DNA of 64,000 nt, taken from NCBI GenBank assembly GCA_013397115.1, contig VWZW01005507.1, positions 3,748,113 to 3,812,112 of the forward strand, given 5' to 3'. A model generated the notes under the pieces. The model saw only the letters and a list, made by a program, of their open reading frames with translations. It searched no databases and was not told where the DNA came from. The position numbers and the translations under genes were made by a program. The DNA comes from Edolisoma coerulescens. Taxonomy: Eukaryota > Chordata > Aves > Passeriformes > Campephagidae. Shown in pieces: positions 39,601 to 46,702 of this stretch. Every line of letters starts with the position of its first letter. The stretch's first letter is position 1.

Positions 39601-41368
39601 TATTCTGTGTTTGCCCCCACGCCAGGGGCAATGCACGAAGCCCGAGAATTCATTGGGGAAATCTGCAAAGATGATGTAAGGACAGACTTCTGCTGTTACC
39701 TTTTTCCGTTTGCTCTTTGTGACTTTGTGTCTTACTCTTTGCTTTTCTTCTCTTCTACAGCAAGAAGTGAATTTGGAATTTGGGGCAATATATACCGCCA
39801 CAATAACTGAACTAAGGTATAAAAACTGCTTTGGAGTTGAAGTTAGTTTATTTACATAGCCGTGTTCCTGACACCTAAATGCGATGTGAAATAATAAATG
39901 ATTTTTAAAGGTGCCAAACTCATGCTGGGGATGTTGGCATCTGCATAATATCTGATATTTTTTCTGTTGAAAATACTATTTTGTTTCCTGATAAAGCTCT
40001 TTATTTTTGCTGCTTGTTTAGTTTTTAGAATGTCTCTAAATTGTAAAACTTAAAGCCTTTTTCATCTTTGAATCTGAAAGAGGTGGTATGAATTTGCGTT
40101 TTACTTTTCAACCCAATATTTGTCTTGTAAAAATTACTTTTTGGATGGTACCTATTAGTGAAATACTGCCCTGAAATAAGAAATTCTCATCCACTTGCAG
40201 TTAAGGAAAAATGAGTGGACATGTTATGGTGGATAAAAGATTTTTGTAAAGCAATGAGTAAAATTTTGTTTATGAGAAGTTTACTAATGCTTGCTTTGGG
40301 GACCATATGCAGAGTGAAATGTGGACTTCTCTTGATGCACTTTGAAATAACTGTGTTGTTTCCTGCTGCAGAGATTCTGGAGTGATGGTAAAACTGTATC
40401 CAAACATGACTCCAGTATTACTTCATAATTCACAGCTGGATCAAAGAAAGGTAATCCATCCTTAAACAAGTATAAAATGGGCAGTTATATTTATTTTGAA
40501 CCAGTTGTTGTGACTGTAACACACTCACTGTTGTTCCACAGTCCATTTCCAGGTTAAAAGCTGTTAATTGGCAGCACTGTTTTGTTTAATTCTGCCTGCC
40601 CTATACTTAAAGCTGCAAAGAATCAACTGTGTGGCTGCTGCAGCCCTTTTTACACCAAGTTCTTTCCCTTGGCAATACCCTTTTCCATGTAATATTCAGA
40701 AACCTGTTGTTGCTAAGGTAGTGCTGAGCCACGGGGATTGAAGTGTAGCATGAAGAACCCCCAAAAGAAGGGATTTTTATAACTAATTCTGATAATTTTA
40801 TTTCTGAAAAACACTGTGTTCTAGATTAAACACCCTAGTGCCCTGGGATTAGAAGTTGGACAAGAAATTCAGGTAATTATTTTTTTAACTTTAAAATGCT
40901 AATAAAATGCTGTCCGTATTTTAAAATTTGATTTTTTTTCTAATTATTTATTCAGTGTTTATGAAGGAAATATTTTTCCATAATGGATTCCCTTTCTGTG
41001 CTAGTTAAAGGCCTGATTCATTCATTAGTGTCATACTCTTGCTATCTAGGCACCACATTATTTGACAGCAATATAGGCTAAAGGATGCCTATTTATAGCT
41101 TTTCTACCATGAAATTGATAAAAAGTCAAACCCAACCCCCCATCTTTTAAGGAAAATGCTATTTCCACCTCTTTAAGTTGGTCAGTGTGAAAGTGCTTTG
41201 TTTCCTTACCAGGTTAAGTACTTTGGCCGTGATCCCACTGATGGCAGAATGAGGCTGTCACGTAAAATTCTCCAGTCCCCAGCCACCAGCACCCTGAAAA
41301 CCCTGACTGACAAAAACAGCATTGTCCTGGGAGGGGCTGTTCCACAGACATCCACGTCATCCCAGTGA
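27659..41368 (+). CDS. PNPT1: PNPT1, mitochondrial polyribonucleotide nucleotidyltransferase (5' end missing)
   Basis: Phosphorolytic 3'-5' exoribonuclease of mitochondria, trimeric in the known family, acting in RNA turnover with the SUPV3L1 helicase and in RNA import. Exons 2-28 join in frame for 729 residues, the length expected once human exon 1 is removed from the 783-residue protein. Order: first RNase PH domain (exons 2-8, with FADGSAVVQ and RSIRPLFPAGYFYDTQ), helical domain (exons 9-12), second RNase PH domain (exons 13-21), KH domain (exons 23-24) and S1 domain (exons 25-28). Catalytic-site motifs visible are MNRRELGHGALAE, GSSSMASACGGS and GIEDYYGDMDFKMAGTNK, with the conserved aspartates and lysine. 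Exon 1 is only partly present because of an N at 27658. Oddities: KH loop GPGA instead of GPGG, a splice donor just after the stop codon, and a 104-bp intron 18. Identity is firm. Confidence 0.97.
27937..28342 (+). repeat. CR1 LINE, 3' end, sense orientation
   Basis: Typical avian CR1 3' tail: GAGGAAAGGCTGAGAGAATTG, TTCAGCCTGGAGAAGAAAAG, GGTTGCCCAGAGAAGCTGTG, CCCTGGAAGTGTTCAAGGCC and the terminal CATTCTGTGATTCTGT octamer repeat. It is 5' truncated, as most CR1 copies are, and starts about 250 bp after PNPT1 exon 1. Confidence 0.93.
28480..28645 (+). mobile_element. Possible LTR fragment of an avian endogenous retrovirus
   Basis: GGTATAAATAATGGCATGG, then CACCGAGCCCCCAGCACAAC, CTGGAATAAATAATCC and CTCACTCTTGAGTGTGTC. 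A TATA box about 70 bp before a poly(A) hexamer is the usual LTR layout and the wording resembles avian LTRs I know. No terminal repeats or target duplication were identified and boundaries are approximate. Confidence 0.4.
29073..29133 (+). CDS. PNPT1: PNPT1 exon 2
   Basis: 61 bp. Encodes KMELSSGKLAKFADGSAVVQ, the start of the first RNase PH domain. The first base completes a codon split with exon 1. The internal ATG at 29077-29079 is not the start codon. Confidence 0.95.
29454..29528 (+). CDS. PNPT1: PNPT1 exon 3
   Basis: 75 bp, phase 0-0. Encodes LGDTAVMVTAVSKTKPS through FMPLV of the first RNase PH domain. Confidence 0.97.
29690..29935 (+). repeat. CR1 LINE fragment with internal deletion
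   Basis: In PNPT1 intron 3. GGCTTTAGTAAGGCTTTCCTC, AAACTGGATTGTGAGGCTCAG and AGGGCTGTGATGG match the late CR1 reverse-transcriptase region. GGAACTGGATGATCCCTAAGG matches the CR1 3' end, with the part between lost. Diverged, with approximate ends. Confidence 0.55.
29977..30082 (+). CDS. PNPT1: PNPT1 exon 4
   Basis: 106 bp. Encodes [20 protein letters not shown] through ILTSRVI of the first RNase PH domain, including the RNA-contacting arginine pair. Confidence 0.97.
30394..30443 (+). CDS. PNPT1: PNPT1 exon 5
   Basis: 50 bp. Encodes DRSIRPLFPAGYFYDTQ, the strongly conserved loop of the first RNase PH domain. Confidence 0.97.
30917..30980 (+). CDS. PNPT1: PNPT1 exon 6
   Basis: 64 bp. Encodes ILCNLLAVDGVNDPDILA plus ING and the first base of the next codon. 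Donor GTAAGA. Confidence 0.96.
31066..31113 (+). CDS. PNPT1: PNPT1 exon 7
   Basis: 48 bp, phase 1-1. Encodes ASAALALSDIPWNGPI. The intron before it is only 85 bp. Confidence 0.96.
31774..31887 (+). CDS. PNPT1: PNPT1 exon 8
   Basis: 114 bp, phase 1-1. Encodes GAVRVGLVDGETVINPTRKE through GAPQSQV, the end of the first RNase PH domain. Confidence 0.97.
32133..32319 (+). CDS. PNPT1: PNPT1 exon 9
   Basis: 187 bp. Encodes VMLEATAENILQQDFCHAIK through EEIVEMAK and two bases of Lys. Start of the helical linker domain. Confidence 0.97.
32360..32420. repeat. Two adjacent perfect hairpins in PNPT1 intron 9
   Basis: First inverted repeat: 16-bp arms 32360-32375 (AAATATCAGTCTGGTG) and 32380-32395 around the 4-base loop AAAG. 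Second: 10-bp arms 32398-32407 (CTAAATATTT) and 32411-32420 around TTC. Both are perfect. They begin 41 bases after the exon 9 donor in a 182-base intron. Confidence 0.97.
32502..32553 (+). CDS. PNPT1: PNPT1 exon 10
   Basis: 52 bp. Encodes KLAYNKIYAVFTDSSHDK of the helical domain. Confidence 0.95.
32650..32768 (+). repeat. CR1 LINE 3' tail fragment
   Basis: In PNPT1 intron 10. TCCCTGGAGGTCTTTAAGG, CATGGTGTGGTTGACAAGGT, GGACTTGATGATGTCAGAGG-type text and terminal CAGTGATTCTGTAA are CR1 3' UTR hallmarks, in the same orientation as the gene. Confidence 0.85.
32860..33145 (+). repeat. CR1 LINE 3' fragment, second copy in intron 10
   Basis: CACAAGGAGTCACATGG, ATCTCCCCAGGGAAGTGGTG, GTCTAGACTGTGCTTTTGCC and CTTGAGGTCCCTTCCAAC are characteristic of another CR1 subfamily. 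The terminal octamer repeat is worn away. Confidence 0.85.
33273..33330 (+). CDS. PNPT1: PNPT1 exon 11
   Basis: 58 bp. Encodes ISRDEAINKIRLETEEQLK of the helical domain. Confidence 0.96.
33475..33571 (+). CDS. PNPT1: PNPT1 exon 12
   Basis: 97 bp. Encodes EKFPEAEPYEIMESFNVVSK through NLVLNEYR and two bases of Arg. Confidence 0.96.
33667..33769 (+). CDS. PNPT1: PNPT1 exon 13
   Basis: 103 bp. Encodes RCDGRDLTSLRDIKCEVN through GSALFQRGQTQ. RxDGRxxxxxR begins the second RNase PH domain and FQRGQTQ is a family signature. Confidence 0.97.
34578..34648 (+). CDS. PNPT1: PNPT1 exon 14
   Basis: 71 bp. Encodes VLCTVTFDSLESSVKSDV plus ISTAV and two bases of Ser. Confidence 0.95.
35297..35333 (+). CDS. 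PNPT1: PNPT1 exon 15
   Basis: 37 bp micro-exon. Encodes SGIKDKNFMLHYE between TTAATAG and GTGAGA. Confidence 0.95.
36090..36156 (+). CDS. PNPT1: PNPT1 exon 16
   Basis: 67 bp. Encodes FPPYATNEIGKVTGMNRREL plus GH. The NRRELGHG phosphate-site motif continues into exon 17. Confidence 0.97.
36247..36336 (+). CDS. PNPT1: PNPT1 exon 17
   Basis: 90 bp, phase 1-1. Encodes GALAERALKPVIPQDFPF through SEVLESN. The intron before it is 90 bp. Confidence 0.97.
36646..36699 (+). CDS. PNPT1: PNPT1 exon 18
   Basis: 54 bp, phase 1-1. Encodes GSSSMASACGGSLALMDA, the serine-rich catalytic loop of the second RNase PH domain. Confidence 0.97.
36804..36910 (+). CDS. PNPT1: PNPT1 exon 19
   Basis: 107 bp. Encodes GVPVSNAVAGVAIGLITK through EDYRLLTDIL, following a 104-bp intron. 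Confidence 0.97.
37486..37557 (+). CDS. PNPT1: PNPT1 exon 20
   Basis: 72 bp, phase 0-0. Encodes GIEDYYGDMDFKMAGTNK plus GITALQ. It holds the catalytic aspartates and the lysine of the phosphorolytic site. Confidence 0.97.
37655..37718 (+). CDS. PNPT1: PNPT1 exon 21
   Basis: 64 bp. Encodes VDLKLPGIPIKIVVEAIQQ plus AT, the end of the second RNase PH domain. Confidence 0.96.
38266..38349 (+). CDS. PNPT1: PNPT1 exon 22
   Basis: 84 bp, phase 1-1. Encodes AAKREILQIMNQTLAKPRP through ESGPVV, the linker leading to the KH domain. Confidence 0.96.
38843..38926 (+). CDS. PNPT1: PNPT1 exon 23, KH domain
   Basis: 84 bp, phase 1-1. Encodes ETIHVPLSKRLRFVGPGAY through KLQAQT. The GXXG loop position (38884-38895) reads GPGA, so the last glycine of the loop is alanine. 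Confidence 0.96.
39569..39675 (+). CDS. PNPT1: PNPT1 exon 24, KH domain
   Basis: 107 bp. Encodes GVTVSQLDEETYSVFAPTPG through EICKDD and completes the KH fold. Confidence 0.97.
39761..39816 (+). CDS. PNPT1: PNPT1 exon 25, S1 domain start
   Basis: 56 bp, after an 85-bp intron. Encodes QEVNLEFGAIYTATITEL, the first S1 strand, and two bases of Arg. Confidence 0.96.
40372..40450 (+). CDS. PNPT1: PNPT1 exon 26, S1 domain
   Basis: 79 bp. Encodes RDSGVMVKLYPNMTPVLLHN through SQLDQRK. Confidence 0.96.
40825..40872 (+). CDS. PNPT1: PNPT1 exon 27, S1 domain
   Basis: 48 bp, phase 0-0. Encodes IKHPSALGLEVGQEIQ. Confidence 0.95.
41213..41368 (+). CDS. PNPT1: PNPT1 exon 28 and stop codon
   Basis: 156 coding bp. 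Encodes VKYFGRDPTDGRMRLSRKIL, the end of the S1 domain, then a polar tail ending TSTSSQ and TGA at 41366-41368. Confidence 0.97.
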   Translation, partial: VKYFGRDPTDGRMRLSRKILQSPATSTLKTLTDKNSIVLGGAVPQTSTSSQ

Positions 41369-42125
41369 CAGGTAAGGCCAGAGGAGCAGCTTCAGCTGCC
41401 TCAGTACTGCGCTTTACAGCTCTGCTGAAGGGCTGTGCCAGTCTGGGTTTGTGCTGAGCAGTCACCCCTCAGTGCTGTGCAGCTGCTGCTTGCCAGCTGT
41501 GTTGGACCTTGTTGGGAGTTAACAACTGGCCCTTCGTGTGCTGTAGCTGTAGGAAGTTTGATATTATAAAATTTGTTCAATGCCTTGGCAGTCTCAGGCA
41601 GTCTGGACAGCCCCCTCTGTCTGAAACAAACTTATTTGTCCATCTACAATATCCTTTTTCTCTACCTTGCCACCATTTCTTTTTTAAATTAAAAGAACAA
41701 ACAGGGCAGAGGAAGAGAAGGAGAAATAAGTTGCTTTCTTGATTAAGTAAATTAGTGGAGAAAATTTCCGTCAATTAATGAAATGGCCAAAGCTCTTCCT
41801 TAGAAGTGGTTTTCCAGCATGTATTTGACTGTCGGAAGGCTTATGCCTCAACTTTTCCCAAAATTTGTGTTGGTTTTCTTATTCTTAGAAAGCTGCTAGA
41901 ACGGCAAGGTGTCTGATCTTAAAATCAGGAGCGTTTACACAGCGAGATTGGCAAAGGCACAGTGCAGCAGTGGGAACTCAAGGCAATCTGTGGCAACCTT
42001 CTAGGAATGATTGGCAGCACAAAAAGGAGGGAAAACTCACTGAAGAAATCTTGTTTTTAAGAAATGTTTTTGAATCTCATATCTTGATATAATGAGTTGG
42101 TTACAGAGTATTTTCTCTCTTTCAG

Positions 42126-42320
42126 GAAAAAAGGTGTGATAGTTCGTGGAAATACAAGTGACCTTGGCTAGAATCTCTACGTGTCCTCGCAAGAATCTGC
42201 AGGTGGATGGTAGTGAATCATATTTATAAAATAGACACTGTTCATGCTTAAAGGTGATGTAGAACTTCAGAGCCTTCAAATTAATTAAAAACTTTACAAT
42301 AAAACCAGAAACAAGTAATG
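42126..42320 (+). other. PNPT1: Possible spliced PNPT1 3' UTR exon
   Basis: A consensus donor (CAG/GTAAGG at 41369-41377) lies directly after the stop, and a good acceptor (TTTTCTCTCTTTCAG) ends at 42125. AATAAA follows at 42298. Splicing here is inferred. The alternative is an unspliced 3' UTR ending after the variant ATTAAA at 41688-41693. Confidence 0.35.
42298..42303 (+). terminator. Candidate PNPT1 poly(A) signal AATAAA
   Basis: First canonical hexamer after the PNPT1 stop codon, about 930 bp downstream in genomic distance. Confidence 0.45.
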
Positions 42321-42428
42321 CCCTCATCTTGTGTAGCAAGGTTGAGATGAGACTGTAAGAACATGGAATTCTGTAGACTGAGAAGATGATATGTCAGTGC
42401 TTAAGATTCTTCTGAGTTATCCACTCAA

Positions 42429-42434
42429 AATAAA
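42429..42434 (+). terminator. Alternative PNPT1 poly(A) signal AATAAA
   Basis: Second canonical hexamer, followed by CTGTGAATATGGG. It may give a longer 3' end. Confidence 0.35.
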
Positions 42435-45400
42435 ACTGTGAATATGGGAAGTAAGAATTGAACAACTCTTTCGTGGGGGAAGGAATTATCCTGTACACTT
42501 GGTCAAGAGTCACACTTAGCCAAAGTTTTACTGGCTTTTCAGTGTACAAGAATGTTGAGCAAGACATTAAGACTTAAAAGTATCACCTTTAATATGATGG
42601 ATGCTGTCTTAGATCAATATATTGCTTTCAAAAGGTTCAAACCTGGTAAAATATCTGAGCAGAACTTGGCTGAAACATCACCCCTTATTACCTGGGTTTG
42701 TTAGTACTGACTTTTAAAATACATAATTAAAACATTAAAATTAAAATACTTTTTTTGGAATGAACAATTGATGTGATAAATCTTCCCCTAAAACACTCTC
42801 ATTAAGGGGTGTCCTAATCCCTCTATTAATTATGTTGCATCAGTGAGTCCACTGATCTCTTTTAGACTTCAAAACATTTCCCAGGGGCTCACGAGAATTA
42901 CTCGTTTTTCTACTGTGAGGTACAGACTTAGAAAATCAAAAAGGGTCCTTCTGATGTTCACCAATTTGTATGCAGAACTAATAAGAAAATCAACTTCCCA
43001 CCTGACGGCAAGTGGGCTCTGAACCTCCTGAAAGAAAAAACAAAGCACTGGGGAGAGGAGAAATGTGAATGTACAGTAAAAATTACTCTTTTTTTTATTC
43101 TAAGATATATTAAAGAAGAAAGAAAAGACTGGTATGCTTCTCTGCAGTTGTCTCCGTCTTTCATCATGAAAGATTGAAAAATTGAAAAAAGTTTGGAAAG
43201 ATGGAAGAAAGATTTCCTTGGCAATCTTTTCCTCCTCTTTGAGGGCTGTGTCTTATTATTTCATAGTAAGAATTCAGATGTCACTTCTTACTGTGACAGT
43301 TGACTGATACATCATTGTTACGTGTGAATAGTATTAATAAAATTATGTCAGTCAACGTTAAAGTCCCTGAACAGAAACTCGGATGTTTCCATTTCTGGTA
43401 ACTCTTCCCAGAAATGGACCTCCCCAATCTAAGTGGTTTTCCAAGGTTTATCTCCCTTAATTGTACACTAATTTGAGTGAGGCTACGTTGTGCTGCTGGT
43501 CTCAGTAAAGCAGCTACTGCAGCGCTGGGGCATTGTCTGTTTGGTGGGTGATAAAGGAGCAAAATGACTTTAATGTTGCTGTGGCAGAACCTGTACAGTC
43601 AGCCTGGCTTTCTGCACCTGGAACCAGCTTCAGGCCCTGTGGGAAGGGGCGGGGGAAGAACACACTTGGGAACTGTCTGGGAGGAGCAGAAAGCAGCTGC
43701 TCTTACCTGAGGAGAGAAGCTCAATGGGAGCCAAGAGTTGAGTAAGCGTGAGCTGGTGTGACCCTTCCTGGAGGGAAGGGCATCCCGGGCTCTCCGAGAG
43801 CCGGCGCTGGGGCCGCGGCAGGAGGCACTTGGCTCTCGGGTGGGATCAGCTATGATCAGAAACCAGGTGGGTCCATAGGGCTGGAGAGAACAACCTCAGT
43901 CCCTTTGCAGCAGCTGGTTTTTCATGCTTGAAATAGTGATTTATTTCCTTTTTCTTACTGCTCAACGTAATTAGCTTCTGTAATGACCTGTCTTAAATGG
44001 AGCCATTGGAAGGAATTGCCTTGGAGTGAAGCTGGGCAGGTGCAGCATTGCAGCAGGTCAGGAGGGCCAGAAATGCCTTTAATTGACAAGTCTGAAGTTT
44101 TCATGCAGATGCAAAGAGTCAAGAGCTGGTGTATCTTTAAATGCCATCAATAAATATTACAAGTGCTATCATAAAAGTATAAGAGCTGGCCTAATTGTAC
44201 TTCTGGGATATTACATGCCAGAGGGAATGATACAGTCTCTTAATTTCACTCGAGGAAATTTTAAGTGATTTAGGAATGAGTTGTCTGTCTTGCTTTGGAA
44301 AACAAAAAAAAAGGAGCTCTCTGCTGGTCATGTTGTGACACTTGTGAGTTGCTCTGCCTGCTGTGTACCCTAATGAAATCCTTTGTTTTGATGAAGAACA
44401 GAGAATTCTCAGCATTGATAACTTGATGGTGGTAATAGGGAAGGATGAGTTGCTGGCAGGTGCAACACCACAGTGGAAAACATTGCTTTGCTTTTTGTGC
44501 ATCTTAGAGAAAAAGAGACGCAGATGCTTTCCTGGTCTTCGCCGGGGTTTAAATCCAGTGTGTAACATTTGTTGGGGCGAGTATTGCGTGTCTTGTCCAG
44601 GCAAAGCCCCCGGAATTGACTTGCTGCTTGTGGGTACCGATGGCGGGGTCATGCTGGGCTTCACAGCCCCCTGGATGCTGTTTTGGGCAAAGAGAAGCCC
44701 CACATCTCAGTGAACGCAATCCCAGTGTGTTCTGGCGTGATATTTTTCCACCGAGGTCATTGAGCTCATGCCTGGAGAGATCATGGACTTATTTCACAGC
44801 TGAAGCACGAGAAATAGTTTTTCATGCCAATTCTAATTCACGTATCTCCTTTCTGTAGCCATAAGAACTTGGTCCAAAATACTCTGCTATGGTTTCTTGC
44901 TGTTTTATATATCCCGAGAAGTGCTGCATTTAATCATGAATAGAAGTCATGCTTTTATTTTCGTGCATTTGGTTTGAAGAGCTAAAAAGCACGCACAGAA
45001 GTCGTGCGGAGGGGAGAGAGAGTTCACGAGCAGCAGATGTCCTGAGGCAGAAATATGCTGTGGCCATTGGGGTTTGTGCTTCTTTTGGTGTGTTTGCTTT
45101 TTATTGAGCTTTCTCTAAGGTAGAAATACGCTCAGTGTGTAAAACCTTGAGAGGAAAGGCCACTAAAACATAGCAGGGAAGGCTTTGTGTGGAACCTGAC
45201 TGTAAACTGGTTCATGTGACTCTCAATCCAGGGTTTTGAAACCACTTAACGTGGTCTTTTTATAGTTACTGACTCACTTATCCATAATGATGCACATGTC
45301 CCAAAGTGTGCTCATATACAGCTAAATATAAGTCTATATGATAATTCTCAGAGGTGTATCTTGTATTTTCTTGATGACTGTATGATGAATCTTAGACGCC

Positions 45401-46338
45401 TGTTACAATGAACGTCAGAGCAAAAAGCTGAGACTTGGATGTTACTTAGATGTTAACGTTTTCTACATCTGCCTGGAGAATGTTTGGAAAAGTTGCACAT
45501 AGTTACTTAGCGTGGCATAGTTCGTTGGAAACATTTTCTTTCCCTTCCTCTGGAACGACGATTGAACTTGAGAGCAGAGAAATGCCAGTCGTGTAAGTAA
45601 GAGCCATACCGGTGTAACTGCTTTCACCGTGAGGCAAGAGCCAGGAAAGTCTGGCTTTGTCTGGGAATGAGGCACACCCTGGCCTCGGGAGCACTCGCCC
45701 TCCCCTCTCCTTCCCCTTCAGAGCCTCAAAAATTGGGTTCGGAGACGCATTCAAGCTTCCCCTCGTCCCCAGTTTCCCGCTGTTTCACACAGCTTGACTC
45801 CTTGAACGCTTTTGTGTCCTTTTTCCCTATTCCCACGCAAGCACGGAGATGTAATTATTTTTTTTATTTGTAGTACAGAGGAAACGCGTAGGTGGTGTTT
45901 AGTGTGGAAAACTTAAGATTTACAAACTCCATGATGCTTGGCAAGTGGTCTGTCTTAAATTGTACAGTGTGTGTGAGGGCTAATTAAGCACGTTTCTCTC
46001 ATTTTGAAGCTTCAACTTCAGTTTAGCTTTCGTACCTTCTGTGGAGATGTACAAAGCACTCACTGTATGTTACAGTGTGGCTGCTGCTGTAAGGAGATGC
46101 CGCTCACTAACCTTTCTGCCGTTTTGTGGTGCAAGGGACACCTTTTCTTCCTAAAAATTCAAACTCTGTTCCTGTTGCATGCGCTGTTTAAATTTACCCT
46201 GGTCGGGGTGTGGAGCTGGCCCGTCATTTTGTATGACGGCGGTGGGTGGCACTTTCTGTGGCGTGAGGGGGGGGAGGCGTGTGCTTCGTCAGTGGTGGCA
46301 CCACCGCTTCTAGACAGGCTTTAAAAGGAAAAAAAAAA
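42435..46338. other. Intergenic spacer PNPT1-PPP4R3B
   Basis: About 3.9 kb without a recognised gene. A small GC-rich stretch at 43760-43850 contains the palindrome GGCTCTCCGAGAGCC. A 116-codon frame at 44363-44713 overlaps a 170-codon frame on the other strand; neither shows a domain. GC rises toward 46338, into the PPP4R3B promoter. Confidence 0.5.
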
Positions 46339-46376
46339 NNNNNNNNNNNNNNNNNNNNNNNNNNNNNNNNNNNNNN
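46339..46376. other. Assembly gap, 38 N, in PPP4R3B promoter
   Basis: 38 undetermined bases between a run of A residues and the GC-rich 5' UTR. Core promoter bases may be missing here. Confidence 0.98.
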
Positions 46377-46560
46377 GGTAGCTGCTGAGGCGGAGCGGCG
46401 CCAGCGAGGCCCGGGCCGGGGCGCGGCGGCGCTGACTCGCCATGGGAAGCGGCGCGTTAAAGGCCCCGCGGTGCCCCTGAGCGGCCCGGCGGCCCCGCTT
46501 GCTCCCCGCCGCCCTCGCTCCATCGCCCCCGCGGAGGCGGAGGGGGCCCGGGGCTGCACC
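46377..46560 (+). promoter_or_regulatory. PPP4R3B: PPP4R3B CpG-rich 5' UTR / core promoter
   Basis: Extremely GC- and CpG-rich sequence up to the start codon, continuing through exon 1. No TATA box is visible. It contains a 12-codon upstream ORF at 46442-46480 with the context CGCCATGG. Confidence 0.7.
46442..46480 (+). CDS. Upstream ORF in PPP4R3B leader (12 codons)
   Basis: ATG in the strong context CGCCATGGG, then twelve codons in all and TGA, ending 80 bases before the main ATG. Translation is not shown by sequence. It could damp or regulate main-frame initiation if the transcript starts upstream of it. Confidence 0.3.
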   Translation: MGSGALKAPRCP

Positions 46561-46702
46561 ATGTCGGACACCCGCCGGCGGGTGAAGGTCTACACGCTCA
46601 ACGAGGATCGGCAATGGGACGACAGGGGCACCGGGCACGTCTCCTCCAGCTACGTGGAGCGGCTGAAGGGGATGTCGCTGCTGGTGCGCGCCGAGTCGGA
46701 CG
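46561..46702 (+). CDS. PPP4R3B: PPP4R3B exon 1 (coding part)
   Basis: Start ATG at 46561-46563 in context CACCATGTCG. Encodes MSDTRRRVKVYTLNEDRQWD through LVRAESD and one base of Gly, the first half of the EVH1-like domain. Confidence 0.97.

Noticed and set aside
44191..44713. Overlapping frames of 170 (-) and 116 (+) codons
   Set aside because: Mutually overlapping, with no promoter, splice or domain evidence. Most likely chance frames in the intergenic spacer.
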